Positions 44,423-53,664 of a DNA stretch of 64,000 bases are shown piece by piece. The notes under the pieces were generated by a model, which ran no database searches, was not told the origin of the DNA, and was given only the letters and a program-made list of their open reading frames with translations. The stretch is taken from NCBI RefSeq assembly GCF_019218885.1, contig NZ_JAHUWT010000002.1:744001-808000 (forward strand), given 5' to 3'. The stretch comes from Bordetella sp. BOR01. Lineage in GTDB: Bacteria > Pseudomonadota > Gammaproteobacteria > Burkholderiales > Burkholderiaceae_B. A program made the translations under genes and the position numbers. The first letter of the stretch is position 1. Every line of letters begins with the position of its first letter.

Positions 44423-44487
44423 CCAAGGGCAGTCCAGGCATGCCGCTATCCGAACTGTGAATTTCACCCGCCAACCACTCGATATCT

Positions 44488-45225
44488 ATGCCCCAGATTC
44501 TTCCGACCGCGCAACGTGTGCTCCAGGTGTTCGAGGCCTACGCCAGAGAGCGGCGGCCATTGAGCAATTCCGAGATGGCCCGCTTGCTCGGGCTGGCGGA
44601 CAGCAGTTGTTCCGACCTGCTTTATACGCTTCGGCAAGCCGGCTATCTGCTGCGGGCGCCCAAGACCCGATTCTTCCACCCCACGGCGCGGCTGCTCGAT
44701 GTGGCCAAGGACATCGCCGCAGCCGACCCCATGCAGATATTCGCTTCCGAGGCGCTCGAGATTCTCAGCCGGCAATCGGGCGAGTCGTCGATGTGCGCGC
44801 ACCTGGACGGCAATCGCGTGCAGATATTCGCGTGCCAGGAAAGCCCGCGGGCATTGCGATACGTGCTCAAGCCCGGCACCATCGTAGACGTGCACACGTC
44901 GGCTTTGGGCAAGGCCTTGCTGGGCAGCCTCGATGACAAGGCACGCGACGCGCTCATCGATAGCCTTGCCATGACGCCCGTAACCGGCAAGAGCATCGTC
45001 GACAAGGCCGTACTGCGCGAACAGATCCTGCAGGCGCGCGACAAGAAGTACTTCTACACCAGAGACGAAGGCAACGAAGGCGTCTTCGCGATCGGCATTG
45101 CCGGAAGAGTGGGCGGGCAGCTGACCGCGATGTCGCTGGTGGGGCCGACCTCGCGCATGGAGAAGAACTTCGATGCCAATGTCGAGATCCTGCTCAAGGC
45201 CAGGGTCGAGTTTTTCGAGTCCTGA
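44488..45225 (+). CDS. IclR-family transcriptional regulator
   Basis: The 245-residue protein has a winged-helix DNA-binding domain ([22 protein letters not shown], then [19 protein letters not shown]) and an IclR effector domain ([14 protein letters not shown], then [13 protein letters not shown]). It follows the plus-strand operon by 65 bases and precedes a CoA-transferase gene by 26 bases. It is the best candidate for the protein binding the palindromes at 38.9 kb, although the regulator at 30.8 kb is an alternative. Confidence 0.92.
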   Translation: MPQILPTAQRVLQVFEAYARERRPLSNSEMARLLGLADSSCSDLLYTLRQAGYLLRAPKTRFFHPTARLLDVAKDIAAADPMQIFASEALEILSRQSGESSMCAHLDGNRVQIFACQESPRALRYVLKPGTIVDVHTSALGKALLGSLDDKARDALIDSLAMTPVTGKSIVDKAVLREQILQARDKKYFYTRDEGNEGVFAIGIAGRVGGQLTAMSLVGPTSRMEKNFDANVEILLKARVEFFES

Positions 45226-45251
45226 CAACCATCGATCATCCAGAGGGAAAC

Positions 45252-46382
45252 ATGCCGGGACCATTGAACGGATTGCGGGTATTGGAATTGGCAGGAATAG
45301 GGCCAGGCCCGTTTTGCGCCATGATGCTTGCCGACCTGGGGGCGGAAGTGATCCGCGTCGATCGCAAGGCCGCCGGCTTCCTGGGGGGCGGCGGAACCAT
45401 TGTGGACCGGGGGCGCCGGTCTATTGCGCTGGATATCAAGCAGCCGGGCGCAACCGACATCGTGTTGGACCTGGCCGATTCTGCCGACGTGCTGATCGAG
45501 GGCTTTCGTCCCGGTGTCATGGAAAAGCTGGGCCTGGGGCCCGAGGTCTGCCTGGGGCGCAATCCCCGGCTGGTCTACGGGCGCATGACAGGCTGGGGGC
45601 AGGCCGGGCCGCTGGCTCATGCGGCTGGCCACGACCTGAATTACATCGCCGTGACGGGCGCATTGCACGCCATGGGGCATGCCGACCGGCCGCCCGCGCC
45701 ACCCTTGCATTTGCTGGGCGACTTGGGCGGCGGGGGGATGATGCTGGCGCTGGGAGTCGTGTCTGCCGTGTTCGAGGCCCGCCAGAGCGGCAGGGGGCAA
45801 GTGGTCGACGCCGCCATCTGCGACGGCGTTTCCGCCCTGGCCACGGCCTATCACGGGATGCTGGCCAACGGCAAATGGAGCCTGCGCCGCCAAGAGAATA
45901 TGCTCGACGGCGGCGCGCCATTCTATGGTTGCTATGCCTGCGCCGACGGCAAATTCGTTTCCATCGGCGCTATCGAGCCGCAGTTCTATGCGCTGCTTCT
46001 TCAGCTATGCGATATCCGCGATCCCGATTTCCAGGCGCAATGGGACCGCGCGCAATGGCCGGAACTGCGAGCCAAGCTGGAAAAGTTGTTCGCCGGGAAA
46101 ACGCGCGACGAATGGTGCGAGTTGCTTGAAGGCACGGACGCCTGCTTCGCTCCTGTGCTTGACTTCGACGAAGCCCGCGCCCACCCGCATTACCGCGCCA
46201 GGAACGGCTTTGTGCAAACCGACGGCATTACGCATCCCGCGCCCGCGCCGCGCTTTAGCCGCACGCAGGGCGTGCCGGGGCCGATTTCCCAGCCTGGGCA
46301 GCACACCGAGGCATTGCTGGCCGAGTTGGGCCGATCCGCCGAAGATATCGTCCGCCTTCGGCAATCGGGCACGATTGCCTGA
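45252..46382 (+). CDS. CaiB/BaiF CoA-transferase family protein (alpha-methylacyl-CoA racemase-like)
   Basis: This 376-residue type III CoA-transferase-fold protein resembles alpha-methylacyl-CoA racemase. The racemase catalytic set is visible: His and Asp around [17 protein letters not shown], Asp in [11 protein letters not shown] and Glu in [15 protein letters not shown]. It lacks the extended loops of formyl- or succinyl-CoA transferases. An alpha-methyl racemase would suit a pathway for methyl-branched acids, which supports the reading of the neighbouring operons. AGAGGG precedes the ATG. Confidence 0.88.
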   Translation: MPGPLNGLRVLELAGIGPGPFCAMMLADLGAEVIRVDRKAAGFLGGGGTIVDRGRRSIALDIKQPGATDIVLDLADSADVLIEGFRPGVMEKLGLGPEVCLGRNPRLVYGRMTGWGQAGPLAHAAGHDLNYIAVTGALHAMGHADRPPAPPLHLLGDLGGGGMMLALGVVSAVFEARQSGRGQVVDAAICDGVSALATAYHGMLANGKWSLRRQENMLDGGAPFYGCYACADGKFVSIGAIEPQFYALLLQLCDIRDPDFQAQWDRAQWPELRAKLEKLFAGKTRDEWCELLEGTDACFAPVLDFDEARAHPHYRARNGFVQTDGITHPAPAPRFSRTQGVPGPISQPGQHTEALLAELGRSAEDIVRLRQSGTIA

Positions 46383-46420
46383 ATGCACGGCAAGCGCCCT
46401 GCGCGACGCAAGGAGAAAAC

Positions 46421-47236
46421 ATGCAGGCAGCAAGCAAGCTTTACCAGGCCATCCAGTACGTGGTGGCTGACAACGTCGCCACGCTGACCCTGAACCGGCC
46501 GGCGCAGCGCAATGCGCTGGACCAAGTGATGCGCGCAGAACTGGGCGAGGTCGTGGCGGCCATCCGGCGCGACCGCGGCATCAAGGTATTGGTCATCCAG
46601 GGCGCGGGCGGTGCGTTTTGCGCCGGCGGCGATATCAGCACCATGATGTCGGACACCGCCGCCGACGGGGCGCGCGACCGGATGCTGAATCTGCAGATCA
46701 TCATCGCAGACCTGCTCAACCTGGATCGCCCGGTCATCGCGGTGGTGGATGGTCCGGCCTATGGCGCGGGCGTGGGCCTGGCCCTGACTGCCGACCTGCT
46801 GCTGGCCTCGCCACGGGCCCGCTTCTGCCTGTCGTTCCTGAGGCTGGGCGCGGTGCCCGATTGCGGCGTGTTTTACACCTTGCCGCGCATTGTCGGCCTG
46901 CAGCGTGCCAAAGAGCTTGCCTTTTCGACCCGGGAATTCGGCGCTGAAGAAGCCCGCAAGATGGGCATCGTGTTCGAGATCCATGCCGAATCGCAGGTTC
47001 ACCAGCGGGCCCAGGCCCTGGCAGCCAGCATGAGCCAGCTTCCCCTGACGGCCCTGAGCCTTACCAAGCGCTTGTTCAATGCATCGCTCAACAGCGACCT
47101 GAACACCATGCTGGACCTGGAGGCCGCCGGGCAGGGCATCGCGCGCTCGACCGCCTACCATGGCGAAGCAGCGGCGCGGTTCATGCAGAAGCATCCGCCG
47201 CTATATCAATGGCCGGCGGCACCTGAAGCCGAATAG
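46421..47236 (+). CDS. Enoyl-CoA hydratase/isomerase family protein
   Basis: This 271-residue crotonase-fold enzyme has TLNRPAQRNALDQVM, the oxyanion-hole segment GAGGAFCAGGDISTMM, and DGPAYGAGVGLALTADLLLA. At the second catalytic position, LRLGAVPDCGVFYTLPRIVGL lacks the usual second Glu (GxxPDxG pattern with Asp). The protein could therefore be an isomerase, hydratase or hydrolase. It follows the CaiB-like gene by 38 bases and ends the catabolic block. AAGGAG precedes the ATG. Confidence 0.9.
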   Translation: MQAASKLYQAIQYVVADNVATLTLNRPAQRNALDQVMRAELGEVVAAIRRDRGIKVLVIQGAGGAFCAGGDISTMMSDTAADGARDRMLNLQIIIADLLNLDRPVIAVVDGPAYGAGVGLALTADLLLASPRARFCLSFLRLGAVPDCGVFYTLPRIVGLQRAKELAFSTREFGAEEARKMGIVFEIHAESQVHQRAQALAASMSQLPLTALSLTKRLFNASLNSDLNTMLDLEAAGQGIARSTAYHGEAAARFMQKHPPLYQWPAAPEAE

Positions 47237-47398
47237 CCCGCCCCGGCTCCGCGCCTTGCCGCTGCTGCCCCTGCCGGGCGGCGATCTGGTCAAATAGCGG
47301 GTTATGCCTTTGTCCTTGTCCTGCCCCTGCTCCAGCCTGGCCCCTGTCCAGGCTGCCCTACTTGCCGCAGCAAGCGTGCGGTCCGGTCCATCCACGCC

Positions 47399-48616
47399 AT
47401 GACCGCGCCCTACGACGTAGCCGTCATCGGCGCCGGCGCGGCCGGCATGATGTGCGCCGCGGTGGCCGGCCAGCGTGGCCTGCGGGTGGTGCTGGTCGAC
47501 CATGCCGAACGCCTGGCCGAGAAAATCCGCATATCGGGGGGCGGGCGCTGCAACTTCACCAACGTGGGAACGGGGCCGGCCAATTTCCTGTCCGACAACC
47601 CGCATTTCTGCCGTTCGGCGCTGGCCGGCTACACGCCGCAAGATTTCCTGGCCCTGGTGCGCAGCCACCGCATTGCCTGGCATGAAAAGCACCGCGGGCA
47701 ATTGTTCTGTGATGACAGCAGCGAGTCCATCATCCAGATGCTGCGCGCCGAGTGCGACGCGGGCAAGGTGCAGTGGCGCATGCCATGCCGGGTGGCCGAG
47801 GTGGGTCGCGACGCCATGGGCTATGTGCTGCGCACCAGCCAGGGCGAACTACGCGCCGCCAAGCTGGTCGTGGCCACTGGCGGCATGGCCATTCCCCAAA
47901 TGGGCGCTACCGATTTCGGCCTGAAGCTGGCGCGCCAATTCGGCCTGAAAGTCATCGAGCCTCGGCCAGCCCTGGTGCCGCTGACTTTCGACCCCGTGCA
48001 ATGGCGGCCATTTGCGGTGCTGTCGGGCGTGGCCCTGGAAGTTGCGCTCAGTACCAGTACTGGCGCTGGCCGTGCCCGCGGCGAATTCCTGGAAGACCTG
48101 CTGTTTACGCATCGCGGCCTGTCCGGTCCGGCGATCTTGCAGATTTCCAGCTATTGGCAGCCCGGCGAACCGATCGTGATCGACCTGGCCGCCGGCCGCG
48201 ACCTGGCCGGCGAACTGATCGCCGCCAAGCCGGGCAACCGCCAGCAGCTGCATACCGTGCTGGGCGGGCTTTGGCCCCGCCGGCTGGCCGACCAGTGGCT
48301 GCAGGCGGCTGAGCACGGCGGGCAAGCCGGCTTGCCCGCGCTGCGCATGGCGGATGCGCCGGACAAGACCTTGCGCGTACTGGGGCAGGGCATCCATGAA
48401 TGGCGGCTGGTGCCCAGCGGCACGGCAGGCTACAAGAAGGCCGAAGTCATGCGCGGCGGCGTGGATACGCGGGGCCTGGACCAGAAATCCATGCAGGCCC
48501 GCACGGTGCCGGGGCTCTACTTCATCGGCGAAGCGGTCGACGTCACCGGTTGGCTGGGCGGCTACAACTTCCAGTGGGCCTGGGCCTCGGGCATGGCCTG
48601 CGGCCGCGCACTGTAG
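47399..48616 (+). CDS. NAD(P)/FAD-dependent oxidoreductase (BaiN/HI0933 family flavoprotein)
   Basis: The 405-residue flavoprotein has the FAD-binding motif VIGAGAAGMMCAAVAGQRG and the family signature AEKIRISGGGRCNFTNVG. Further motifs are LFTHRGLSGPAILQISSYW and GLYFIGEAVDVTGWLGGYNFQWAWASG. Members are widespread but rarely characterised. The name BaiN comes from a bile-acid reductase of the family. It is not clearly linked to the upstream catabolic genes, since 162 bases separate them. The physiological substrate is unknown. Confidence 0.9.
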   Translation: MTAPYDVAVIGAGAAGMMCAAVAGQRGLRVVLVDHAERLAEKIRISGGGRCNFTNVGTGPANFLSDNPHFCRSALAGYTPQDFLALVRSHRIAWHEKHRGQLFCDDSSESIIQMLRAECDAGKVQWRMPCRVAEVGRDAMGYVLRTSQGELRAAKLVVATGGMAIPQMGATDFGLKLARQFGLKVIEPRPALVPLTFDPVQWRPFAVLSGVALEVALSTSTGAGRARGEFLEDLLFTHRGLSGPAILQISSYWQPGEPIVIDLAAGRDLAGELIAAKPGNRQQLHTVLGGLWPRRLADQWLQAAEHGGQAGLPALRMADAPDKTLRVLGQGIHEWRLVPSGTAGYKKAEVMRGGVDTRGLDQKSMQARTVPGLYFIGEAVDVTGWLGGYNFQWAWASGMACGRAL

Positions 48617-48670
48617 AAAAACAAGCGGGGCACTCGGCGAGTTGGCGATACGGGCACGGGCCCCGTCCGG

Positions 48671-48703
48671 TTGTGATATTAAATAGAAATGACTATCATT
48701 TGA
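48671..48703 (+). promoter_or_regulatory. Promoter with Fur-like box upstream of the sodA operon
   Basis: TTGTGA (48671-48676) and TATCAT (48694-48699) at 17-base spacing form a good sigma-70 promoter. A 15-base imperfect palindrome, AAATGA-CTA-TCATTT (48687-48701), overlaps the -10 and matches the core of the Fur consensus (AATGA...ATCATT), though the outer parts match poorly. sodA of Bordetella is known to be made under iron limitation, which fits Fur repression here. Confidence 0.65.
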
Positions 48704-48749
48704 ATTATCTTTTGTTTTTGTCCAACGTTTTTCCTATGGGAGAGCCGCG

Positions 48750-49229
48750 ATGGTCCAGATCCAGCTCAGGTCCGCCGCCGCCGTGCCGCCTGCCGCTACC
48801 GAACCTTGCCTGGATGCGTGGCAGCGGGTGACGCTGCGCGGCAATCGTGCGCTGGCGCGCGGTGATGCCGCGGCCGCCCTGACGCAGTATCGCGCGGCCT
48901 TGAGCCTGGCCGACGCCTTGCCGGGCCGCGCCGCCGATGCCGATACGGCGGTCGCCGCGCTGGTGGTGTCGCACCACAATCTGGCCGAATTGCACCAGCG
49001 CGCCGAGCGCGCCGACGTGGCCGGCGCGCACGTTTGCCGGGCACACGAGTTGCTGCATGAAATGGCCGCCGATACCACGCTGGATCCAAGCTGGCGCGCA
49101 GCGGCGTGGCGTCACGGCCGCATGACTTATGTCGAGTTGATGCAGTTCCTGCGGCGGTATCCCGGCCACGATCGCGCCCGGCGCGCCGCCGAACTGCCCT
49201 GGACCGATGACGCCGAATCCCGGCACTGA
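48750..49229 (+). CDS. Small TPR-like protein of unknown function upstream of sodA
   Basis: The 159-residue protein is helical, with TPR-like pairs (LRGNRALARGDAAAALTQYRAALSLADAL, in two adjoining helices, then HHNLAELHQRAERADVAGAHVCRAHELLHEM). Several His and Cys residues are clustered in the second half. I do not recognise a named family. It is the first gene after the Fur-like box, 63 bases ahead of sodA. An uncharacterised orf occupies the same position in the Fur-regulated fumC-orfX-sodA operon of Pseudomonas, so a role in iron-limited oxidative-stress adaptation is a fair guess. Confidence 0.72.
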   Translation: MVQIQLRSAAAVPPAATEPCLDAWQRVTLRGNRALARGDAAAALTQYRAALSLADALPGRAADADTAVAALVVSHHNLAELHQRAERADVAGAHVCRAHELLHEMAADTTLDPSWRAAAWRHGRMTYVELMQFLRRYPGHDRARRAAELPWTDDAESRH

Positions 49230-49292
49230 ACCCCTGGCGGGTCGTACCGATACCTTGAATTGCTCCCGCGGGAGTCCGAACAGGAGATTTGC

Positions 49293-49907
49293 ATGCCCTA
49301 TACCTTGCCCGATCTGCCCTATGCCTACGATGCGCTCGAGCCCCACATCGATGCGCAGACCATGGAAATCCACTACACCAAGCACCACCAGACCTACATC
49401 AACAATCTGAACGCCGCCCTGGACGGCGCCGGCCTGTCGTCCGACCAGCCTGTCGAAGAGCTGGTGGCGCGCATCGACACTTTGCCGGAATCGGTGCGCG
49501 GGCCGGTGCGCAACAATGGCGGCGGCCACGCCAACCACAGCCTGTTCTGGACCGTCATGTCGCCCAAGGGCGGCGGCCAGCCCCAAGGGCGCCTTGCGGC
49601 CGCCATCGATGCCGAACTGGGTGGCATCGAGGCATTTCGCGATGCCTTCACCAAGGCAGCGTTGACGCGCTTCGGTAGTGGCTGGGCCTGGCTGAGCGTC
49701 ACCCCGCAGGGCAAACTGGCCGTCGAAAGCACCGCCAACCAGGATAGTCCGCTGATGCAGGGCAACACGCCCGTGCTGGGGCTGGACGTGTGGGAACACG
49801 CGTATTATTTGAAGTACCAGAACCGTCGGCCGGAATATATCGGCGCGTTCTTCAACGTGATCGACTGGGCCGAAGTGGCGCGTCGCCATGAGGCCGCCGC
49901 GGCCTGA
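49293..49907 (+). CDS. sodA: Superoxide dismutase, manganese type
   Basis: SodA converts superoxide to O2 and H2O2 in the cytosol. The 204-residue protein has metal ligands His27, His82, Asp165 and His169 (the last two in [20 protein letters not shown]). Gly78 in [12 protein letters not shown] and Gln150 in NQDSPLM are the residues typical of Mn rather than Fe enzymes, which have a Gln in the former segment (NAAQxWNHTFYW). CAGGAG precedes the ATG. Using a Mn enzyme when iron is short makes sense of the Fur-like box upstream. Confidence 0.95.
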   Translation: MPYTLPDLPYAYDALEPHIDAQTMEIHYTKHHQTYINNLNAALDGAGLSSDQPVEELVARIDTLPESVRGPVRNNGGGHANHSLFWTVMSPKGGGQPQGRLAAAIDAELGGIEAFRDAFTKAALTRFGSGWAWLSVTPQGKLAVESTANQDSPLMQGNTPVLGLDVWEHAYYLKYQNRRPEYIGAFFNVIDWAEVARRHEAAAA

Positions 49908-49927
49908 GCCCTGTTGACAGGCCCAGG

Positions 49928-50821
49928 ATGAATACCTTCAGCCGCCACCGTGTTCGCCCACAGGCCACCAGCATCAGCGTCTGGACGCTGACCGTATTGG
50001 TGGCCTGCCTGGGGGCGCACTCCTTGTGGGCCTATCTGGTGCCGCGCGCGCCGCATGTGGCCGATGCGCTGGCTGGCGGGCTGCTGGCCGCCGGGGCGAC
50101 GGCCCTGGGCACCGTGCCGGTGATGTTCTCGCAGACTCTGCCCGAGAAAGTCCAGGACACCATGTTCGGCTTTGGCGCCGGCGTCATGCTGGCGGCGTGC
50201 GCATTCTCGCTGGTGGCGCCGGGCATCGTGGCTGCCGGAGGGCTGGGCCATGGGCCCTGGGGCGCTGGCCTGATCGTGGGCGCGGCGGTGTTGCTGGGCG
50301 CGGCAGTGCTGTTGCTGATGGACCGCCTGTTGCCGCACGAGCATTTCATCAAGGGCAAAGAGGGCATCGAAGTCCACCGGCTGCGCCGCACCTGGTTGTT
50401 CGTGTTCGCCATCGCGCTGCATAACCTGCCGGAAGGCCTGGCCATTGGCGTGGGCTATGTGGGCAACGACCCCGTGCAAGGCAGTGCGTTGGCCACGGGC
50501 ATTGCCATCCAGGACGTGCCCGAGGGCCTGGTGGTATCGCTGGCGCTGTTGGCGGCCGGATACAGCCGTAGTTTTTCCGTGGCCCTGGGCATGCTGTCCG
50601 GGCTGGTCGAACCGGTGGGCGCGGTGCTGGGCGCCGTGGTGGTGGGCTGGTCGGCCGCCTTGCTGCCCTGGGGCCTGGGCTTCGCCGCGGGCGCCATGCT
50701 GTTCGTGATCAGCCATGAAATCATTCCCGAATCGCACCGCAAGGGGCACGAGGTATATGCCACTTGCGGGTTGATGATCGGTTTCGTGCTGATGATGCTG
50801 CTGGATACCGCGCTGGCATAG
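49928..50821 (+). CDS. ZIP-family divalent metal transporter (BbZIP-like)
   Basis: This 297-residue membrane protein has about eight helices and belongs to the ZIP family, importing Zn2+ or related ions. The binuclear site is intact: HNLPEG (H165, N166, E169), QDVPEG (Q195, D196, E199) and Glu229 in SGLVEPVG. The C-terminal ISHEIIPESHRKGHE is nearly identical in pattern to BbZIP of Bordetella bronchiseptica. A His-containing loop (LLPHEHF) lies between helices 3 and 4. It follows sodA by 20 bases, so it could supply Mn2+ or Zn2+ under the same control. That is inference. Confidence 0.9.
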   Translation: MNTFSRHRVRPQATSISVWTLTVLVACLGAHSLWAYLVPRAPHVADALAGGLLAAGATALGTVPVMFSQTLPEKVQDTMFGFGAGVMLAACAFSLVAPGIVAAGGLGHGPWGAGLIVGAAVLLGAAVLLLMDRLLPHEHFIKGKEGIEVHRLRRTWLFVFAIALHNLPEGLAIGVGYVGNDPVQGSALATGIAIQDVPEGLVVSLALLAAGYSRSFSVALGMLSGLVEPVGAVLGAVVVGWSAALLPWGLGFAAGAMLFVISHEIIPESHRKGHEVYATCGLMIGFVLMMLLDTALA

Positions 50822-50837
50822 CCGCGGCACCGCTTGC

Positions 50838-51455
50838 CTAGTTTGGGTGCAGCACCTGCGCGGGAACGGCGTGCGACTTGGCCTGTCCGACCGACTGCTC
50901 GATGGCCGGCAGGCTATGGGCGATACCCTTGTGGCAATCGATGCAGGTTTCGTCTTGTTGCAGCCCTTGCTGGTGCATGCGCGCCGAACGCGGGCTTTGG
51001 CCGGTGTAGTCGAAGTAGCTGTAGTCGTGGCAGTTGCGGCATTCTTTTGAATTGTTGGCCTTCATGCGACGCCATTCGTTCTGGGCCAACTGCGCGCGCT
51101 TGGCTTCGAACTTCTGGGGAGTGTCGATGGTGCCCAGGAAATGATGCAGCAGCTCGTTCGACGCATACAGCTTGCGCATCATTTTGGGCCCCCATTCCTT
51201 GGGCACGTGGCAGTCGGAACACACCGCCCGCACTCCGGTACGGTTGGAATAGTGCACGGTGCTGCGGTATTCCTGGTAGACGTTCTGGTTCATTTCGTGG
51301 CACGAAATGCAGAAGGCTTCGGTGTTGGTCCATTCCATGACGGTATTGAAACCGCCCCAGAACAGGATGCCCAGTACGAAGGACACGCCCAGCCCGCTGA
51401 ATACCAGGGCCCAGGCTCGTCGCGACAGGGTGCTAATCCACTTGATCGGGTTCAT
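50838..51455 (-). CDS. napC: NapC/NirT-type tetrahaem cytochrome c
   Basis: NapC oxidises quinol at the inner membrane and passes electrons to NapB-NapA. The 205-residue protein has one N-terminal anchor helix (about 15-38) and four CxxCH haem sites: CISCH (49-53), CSDCH (79-83), CRNCH and CIDCH. The spacing matches the family. It is the last gene of the nap operon and would need the ccm gene products encoded at the right end of the window. Confidence 0.96.
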   Translation of the reverse strand: MNPIKWISTLSRRAWALVFSGLGVSFVLGILFWGGFNTVMEWTNTEAFCISCHEMNQNVYQEYRSTVHYSNRTGVRAVCSDCHVPKEWGPKMMRKLYASNELLHHFLGTIDTPQKFEAKRAQLAQNEWRRMKANNSKECRNCHDYSYFDYTGQSPRSARMHQQGLQQDETCIDCHKGIAHSLPAIEQSVGQAKSHAVPAQVLHPN

Positions 51456-51468
51456 GCTGCACGCTCGC

Positions 51469-51924
51469 TCAGTTCAGGCCGGGCACGCGCTGGAAGGTAT
51501 TCTCGACCAGCGGCTTGGCATCGCTTTGGGTGACATGGCACTGCATGCAGAAGTAGCGCCCCGGGCTTACGGAAGACAGCTCGCGGCCCTGTGCGTCGCG
51601 AAAATGGGTAACGGATATCTTGGGGGAATTGGTGGCCTGGGCCCTGCCCCACGAATGGCAGTCCAGGCATTTGTTGAACTTCATGGTCACCTGGTAGTTG
51701 CTGCTGGCATGCGGCACCAGCGGCGGCTGTTGCACGAAGTCGCGGGGCAGCGTGGCGCCTACGTCGATCTCCTGGCGATAGTGGGTGGTTTCCTGTTCGA
51801 CGCTGCTCACCGAGTTCTGGCGCAGGCTCTTGACCGTGGTGGGGTCGTTGGCCATGACCGGCGGGATGCCGATCAGCAGGCCCGCGAGCAGGCCTAGGGC
51901 GGTCTTTTGCAAGGCGCGTTTCAT
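51469..51924 (-). CDS. napB: Periplasmic nitrate reductase dihaem cytochrome subunit NapB
   Basis: NapB carries electrons from NapC to NapA in the periplasm. The 151-residue protein has a signal peptide ([25 protein letters not shown]) and two haem motifs, CLDCH (86-90) and CMQCH (126-130). PPLVPH supplies the conserved axial-His region. The ATG overlaps the napH stop (ATGA, 51921-51924). Confidence 0.96.
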   Translation of the reverse strand: MKRALQKTALGLLAGLLIGIPPVMANDPTTVKSLRQNSVSSVEQETTHYRQEIDVGATLPRDFVQQPPLVPHASSNYQVTMKFNKCLDCHSWGRAQATNSPKISVTHFRDAQGRELSSVSPGRYFCMQCHVTQSDAKPLVENTFQRVPGLN

Positions 51925-52853
51925 GATTTACTCCTGTGGCGGAATCGGTGGCTCATTCGGAATACCTGTTGGGGGCATACATCGACGCAGCGGCCGCACG
52001 TGGTGCAGTCGGCGTCGAGGATGACGGGATGGCTTTGGCCTGCCGCCTTGAGCGCGGGGCGCAGGACCTGGGGTTCGGGGCAGACGCTGTAGCAATCCAT
52101 GCAATCGTCACAGGCGTCGCGCCCGGCGGCGTTCACTCGCAGCAGCGCGGCCTTGCCCAGCAGCCCATAGAACGCGCCCACCGGGCAGACGTGGCCGCAC
52201 CAGCCGCGGGGCGCCACCAGCAGGTCGTACAAGAACACGCCCAGCACCAGCGCCCAGACGGCGCCGAAGCCGAACACCAGTGCGCGGTGCAGCATGGTTA
52301 CGGGGTTGACCCATTCCCAGGCGATCGTGCCGGTGGCGGCGGATGCGGCCAGCGTGCCGGCCAGCAGCCACAGGCGCAGCGCCTTGGGCGGCGTGCGCCC
52401 GGCCGGGCGGATCTTCAGCTTGCGGCGCAGCCAGGCGGCAGCGTCGGTGACGGGGTTCATGGGGCATACCCACGAGCAGTACAGGCGGCCGCCGAACAGC
52501 AGGTAGAACCCCAGCACGATGGCGGCGCCCAGCACGCCCGTGCGCAGGGGAACATGCCCGGCTGCCAGGCTTTGCAGCAATTGGTAAGGGTCGGTCAGGG
52601 GCAGCCAGTCCAGCGTCAGGCTGGATGACAGATTGCCTGTTACCGGCCACCAGGCCTGGTGCATGACGCCTTGCTGCAGCAGCCACAGGCTGGCAGGTCC
52701 CACCAGGAACAGCACCAGCAGGCCGATCTGTACCGCGCGGCGCAGCAGCAGCCATCGGTGGGCGCGCAGCCAACCCTTGCCGGCGATGGCGGCGGCGGTG
52801 GGATTGCGGCCCGCGACATTCGGCCGCTTGGGCTTGGTGGCGGGGGTATTCAT
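51921..52853 (-). CDS. napH: Quinol dehydrogenase membrane component NapH
   Basis: NapH is a polytopic inner-membrane Fe-S protein that, with NapG, forms a second quinol-oxidising route to NapA/NapB. The 310-residue protein has four or five membrane helices, two membrane CxxxCP motifs ([10 protein letters not shown] and [10 protein letters not shown]) and two C-terminal 4Fe-4S ferredoxin motifs ([14 protein letters not shown] and [12 protein letters not shown]). The N-terminus is about 25 residues longer than in E. coli. It overlaps napG and napB by four bases each. Confidence 0.94.
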   Translation of the reverse strand: MNTPATKPKRPNVAGRNPTAAAIAGKGWLRAHRWLLLRRAVQIGLLVLFLVGPASLWLLQQGVMHQAWWPVTGNLSSSLTLDWLPLTDPYQLLQSLAAGHVPLRTGVLGAAIVLGFYLLFGGRLYCSWVCPMNPVTDAAAWLRRKLKIRPAGRTPPKALRLWLLAGTLAASAATGTIAWEWVNPVTMLHRALVFGFGAVWALVLGVFLYDLLVAPRGWCGHVCPVGAFYGLLGKAALLRVNAAGRDACDDCMDCYSVCPEPQVLRPALKAAGQSHPVILDADCTTCGRCVDVCPQQVFRMSHRFRHRSKS

Positions 52854-53629
52854 GGACGGCCTGCAGCGGGGGGCGGCACATCGTCCAGGCCGCGCACGGG
52901 CAGGCGGATCTGCTCGCCGATTATCGAACCACCGGCTTTTTCGGCCTCTTCCCAGCCCTTGCGGTAATGGCCGGCAGTCGAGCCCTGCGCCAGGGCGTGC
53001 GGCAATACCTTGATGGCGGCGGCACCCGGCAGCACGCAGCTTTGTTCGCACTTGCCGCAGCCGGTGCAGTGATCGGAATGCACGGTGGGCAGCAACATGG
53101 CGTGGCGGTCCGAGCGCGGGTTGTGCTGCCGTTCCAGGGTGATGGCCTGGTCGATCAGCGGGCATACGCGGTAACACACATCGCAACGCAGGCCCTGGAA
53201 GTTCAGGCAGGTTTCCTGGTCGATGAGGACGGCCAGGCCCATGCGCGCGTCTTCGATGCGGGTCAGGCCGTGATCCAGGGCGCCGGTAGGGCAAGCCGGG
53301 ACGCAGGGGATGTCTTCGCACATTTCGCAGGGCACGCTGCGTGCATCGAAATACGGCGTGCCCGACGGAACGGGCCGGCCCAGCGTGGCCAGTTTCAGGG
53401 TGTCGTAGGGACAGGCGCGCACGCACAACCCGCAGCGCACGCATGCCGCCAGGAAATCGGCTTCCGGCAGCGCGCCCGGCGGACGCAGCGCAGTGGCCGG
53501 CAGCGAACCGGCCTGCCGCGCATACAAGCCCAGGCCCAGCACCACGGCGCAGGTGCCGCCGATGGCGGCCGCCGACTGCTGCAGGAACTGGCGGCGGCCG
53601 GACGGGTTGACGGTGGCGGGGTCGGTCAT
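52850..53629 (-). CDS. napG: Ferredoxin-type quinol dehydrogenase subunit NapG
   Basis: NapG is a periplasmic ferredoxin with four 4Fe-4S clusters, partnering NapH. The 259-residue protein has a twin-arginine signal ([16 protein letters not shown]). Cys clusters start at [35 protein letters not shown] and [12 protein letters not shown]. An acidic/His-rich segment, then RGLDDVPPP, ends the protein. The ATG at 53629 is chosen because upstream in-frame codons would displace the twin-arginine motif from the N-terminus. Overlaps napH by four bases. Confidence 0.94.
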   Translation of the reverse strand: MTDPATVNPSGRRQFLQQSAAAIGGTCAVVLGLGLYARQAGSLPATALRPPGALPEADFLAACVRCGLCVRACPYDTLKLATLGRPVPSGTPYFDARSVPCEMCEDIPCVPACPTGALDHGLTRIEDARMGLAVLIDQETCLNFQGLRCDVCYRVCPLIDQAITLERQHNPRSDRHAMLLPTVHSDHCTGCGKCEQSCVLPGAAAIKVLPHALAQGSTAGHYRKGWEEAEKAGGSIIGEQIRLPVRGLDDVPPPAAGRP

Positions 53630-53664
53630 GGTGTAGGTACGCTGCGCAATAAGACGACGTGGCT

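Noticed and set aside
49293-49907. Iron-type superoxide dismutase (sodB)
   Set aside because: [12 protein letters not shown] and NQDSPLM match manganese enzymes; the Fe-type NAAQxWNHTFYW pattern is absent.
53630-53664. Missing napE or extra nap gene between napG and napA
   Set aside because: The gap is only 35 bases; the operon follows the napFDAGHBC order of E. coli, which also lacks napE.
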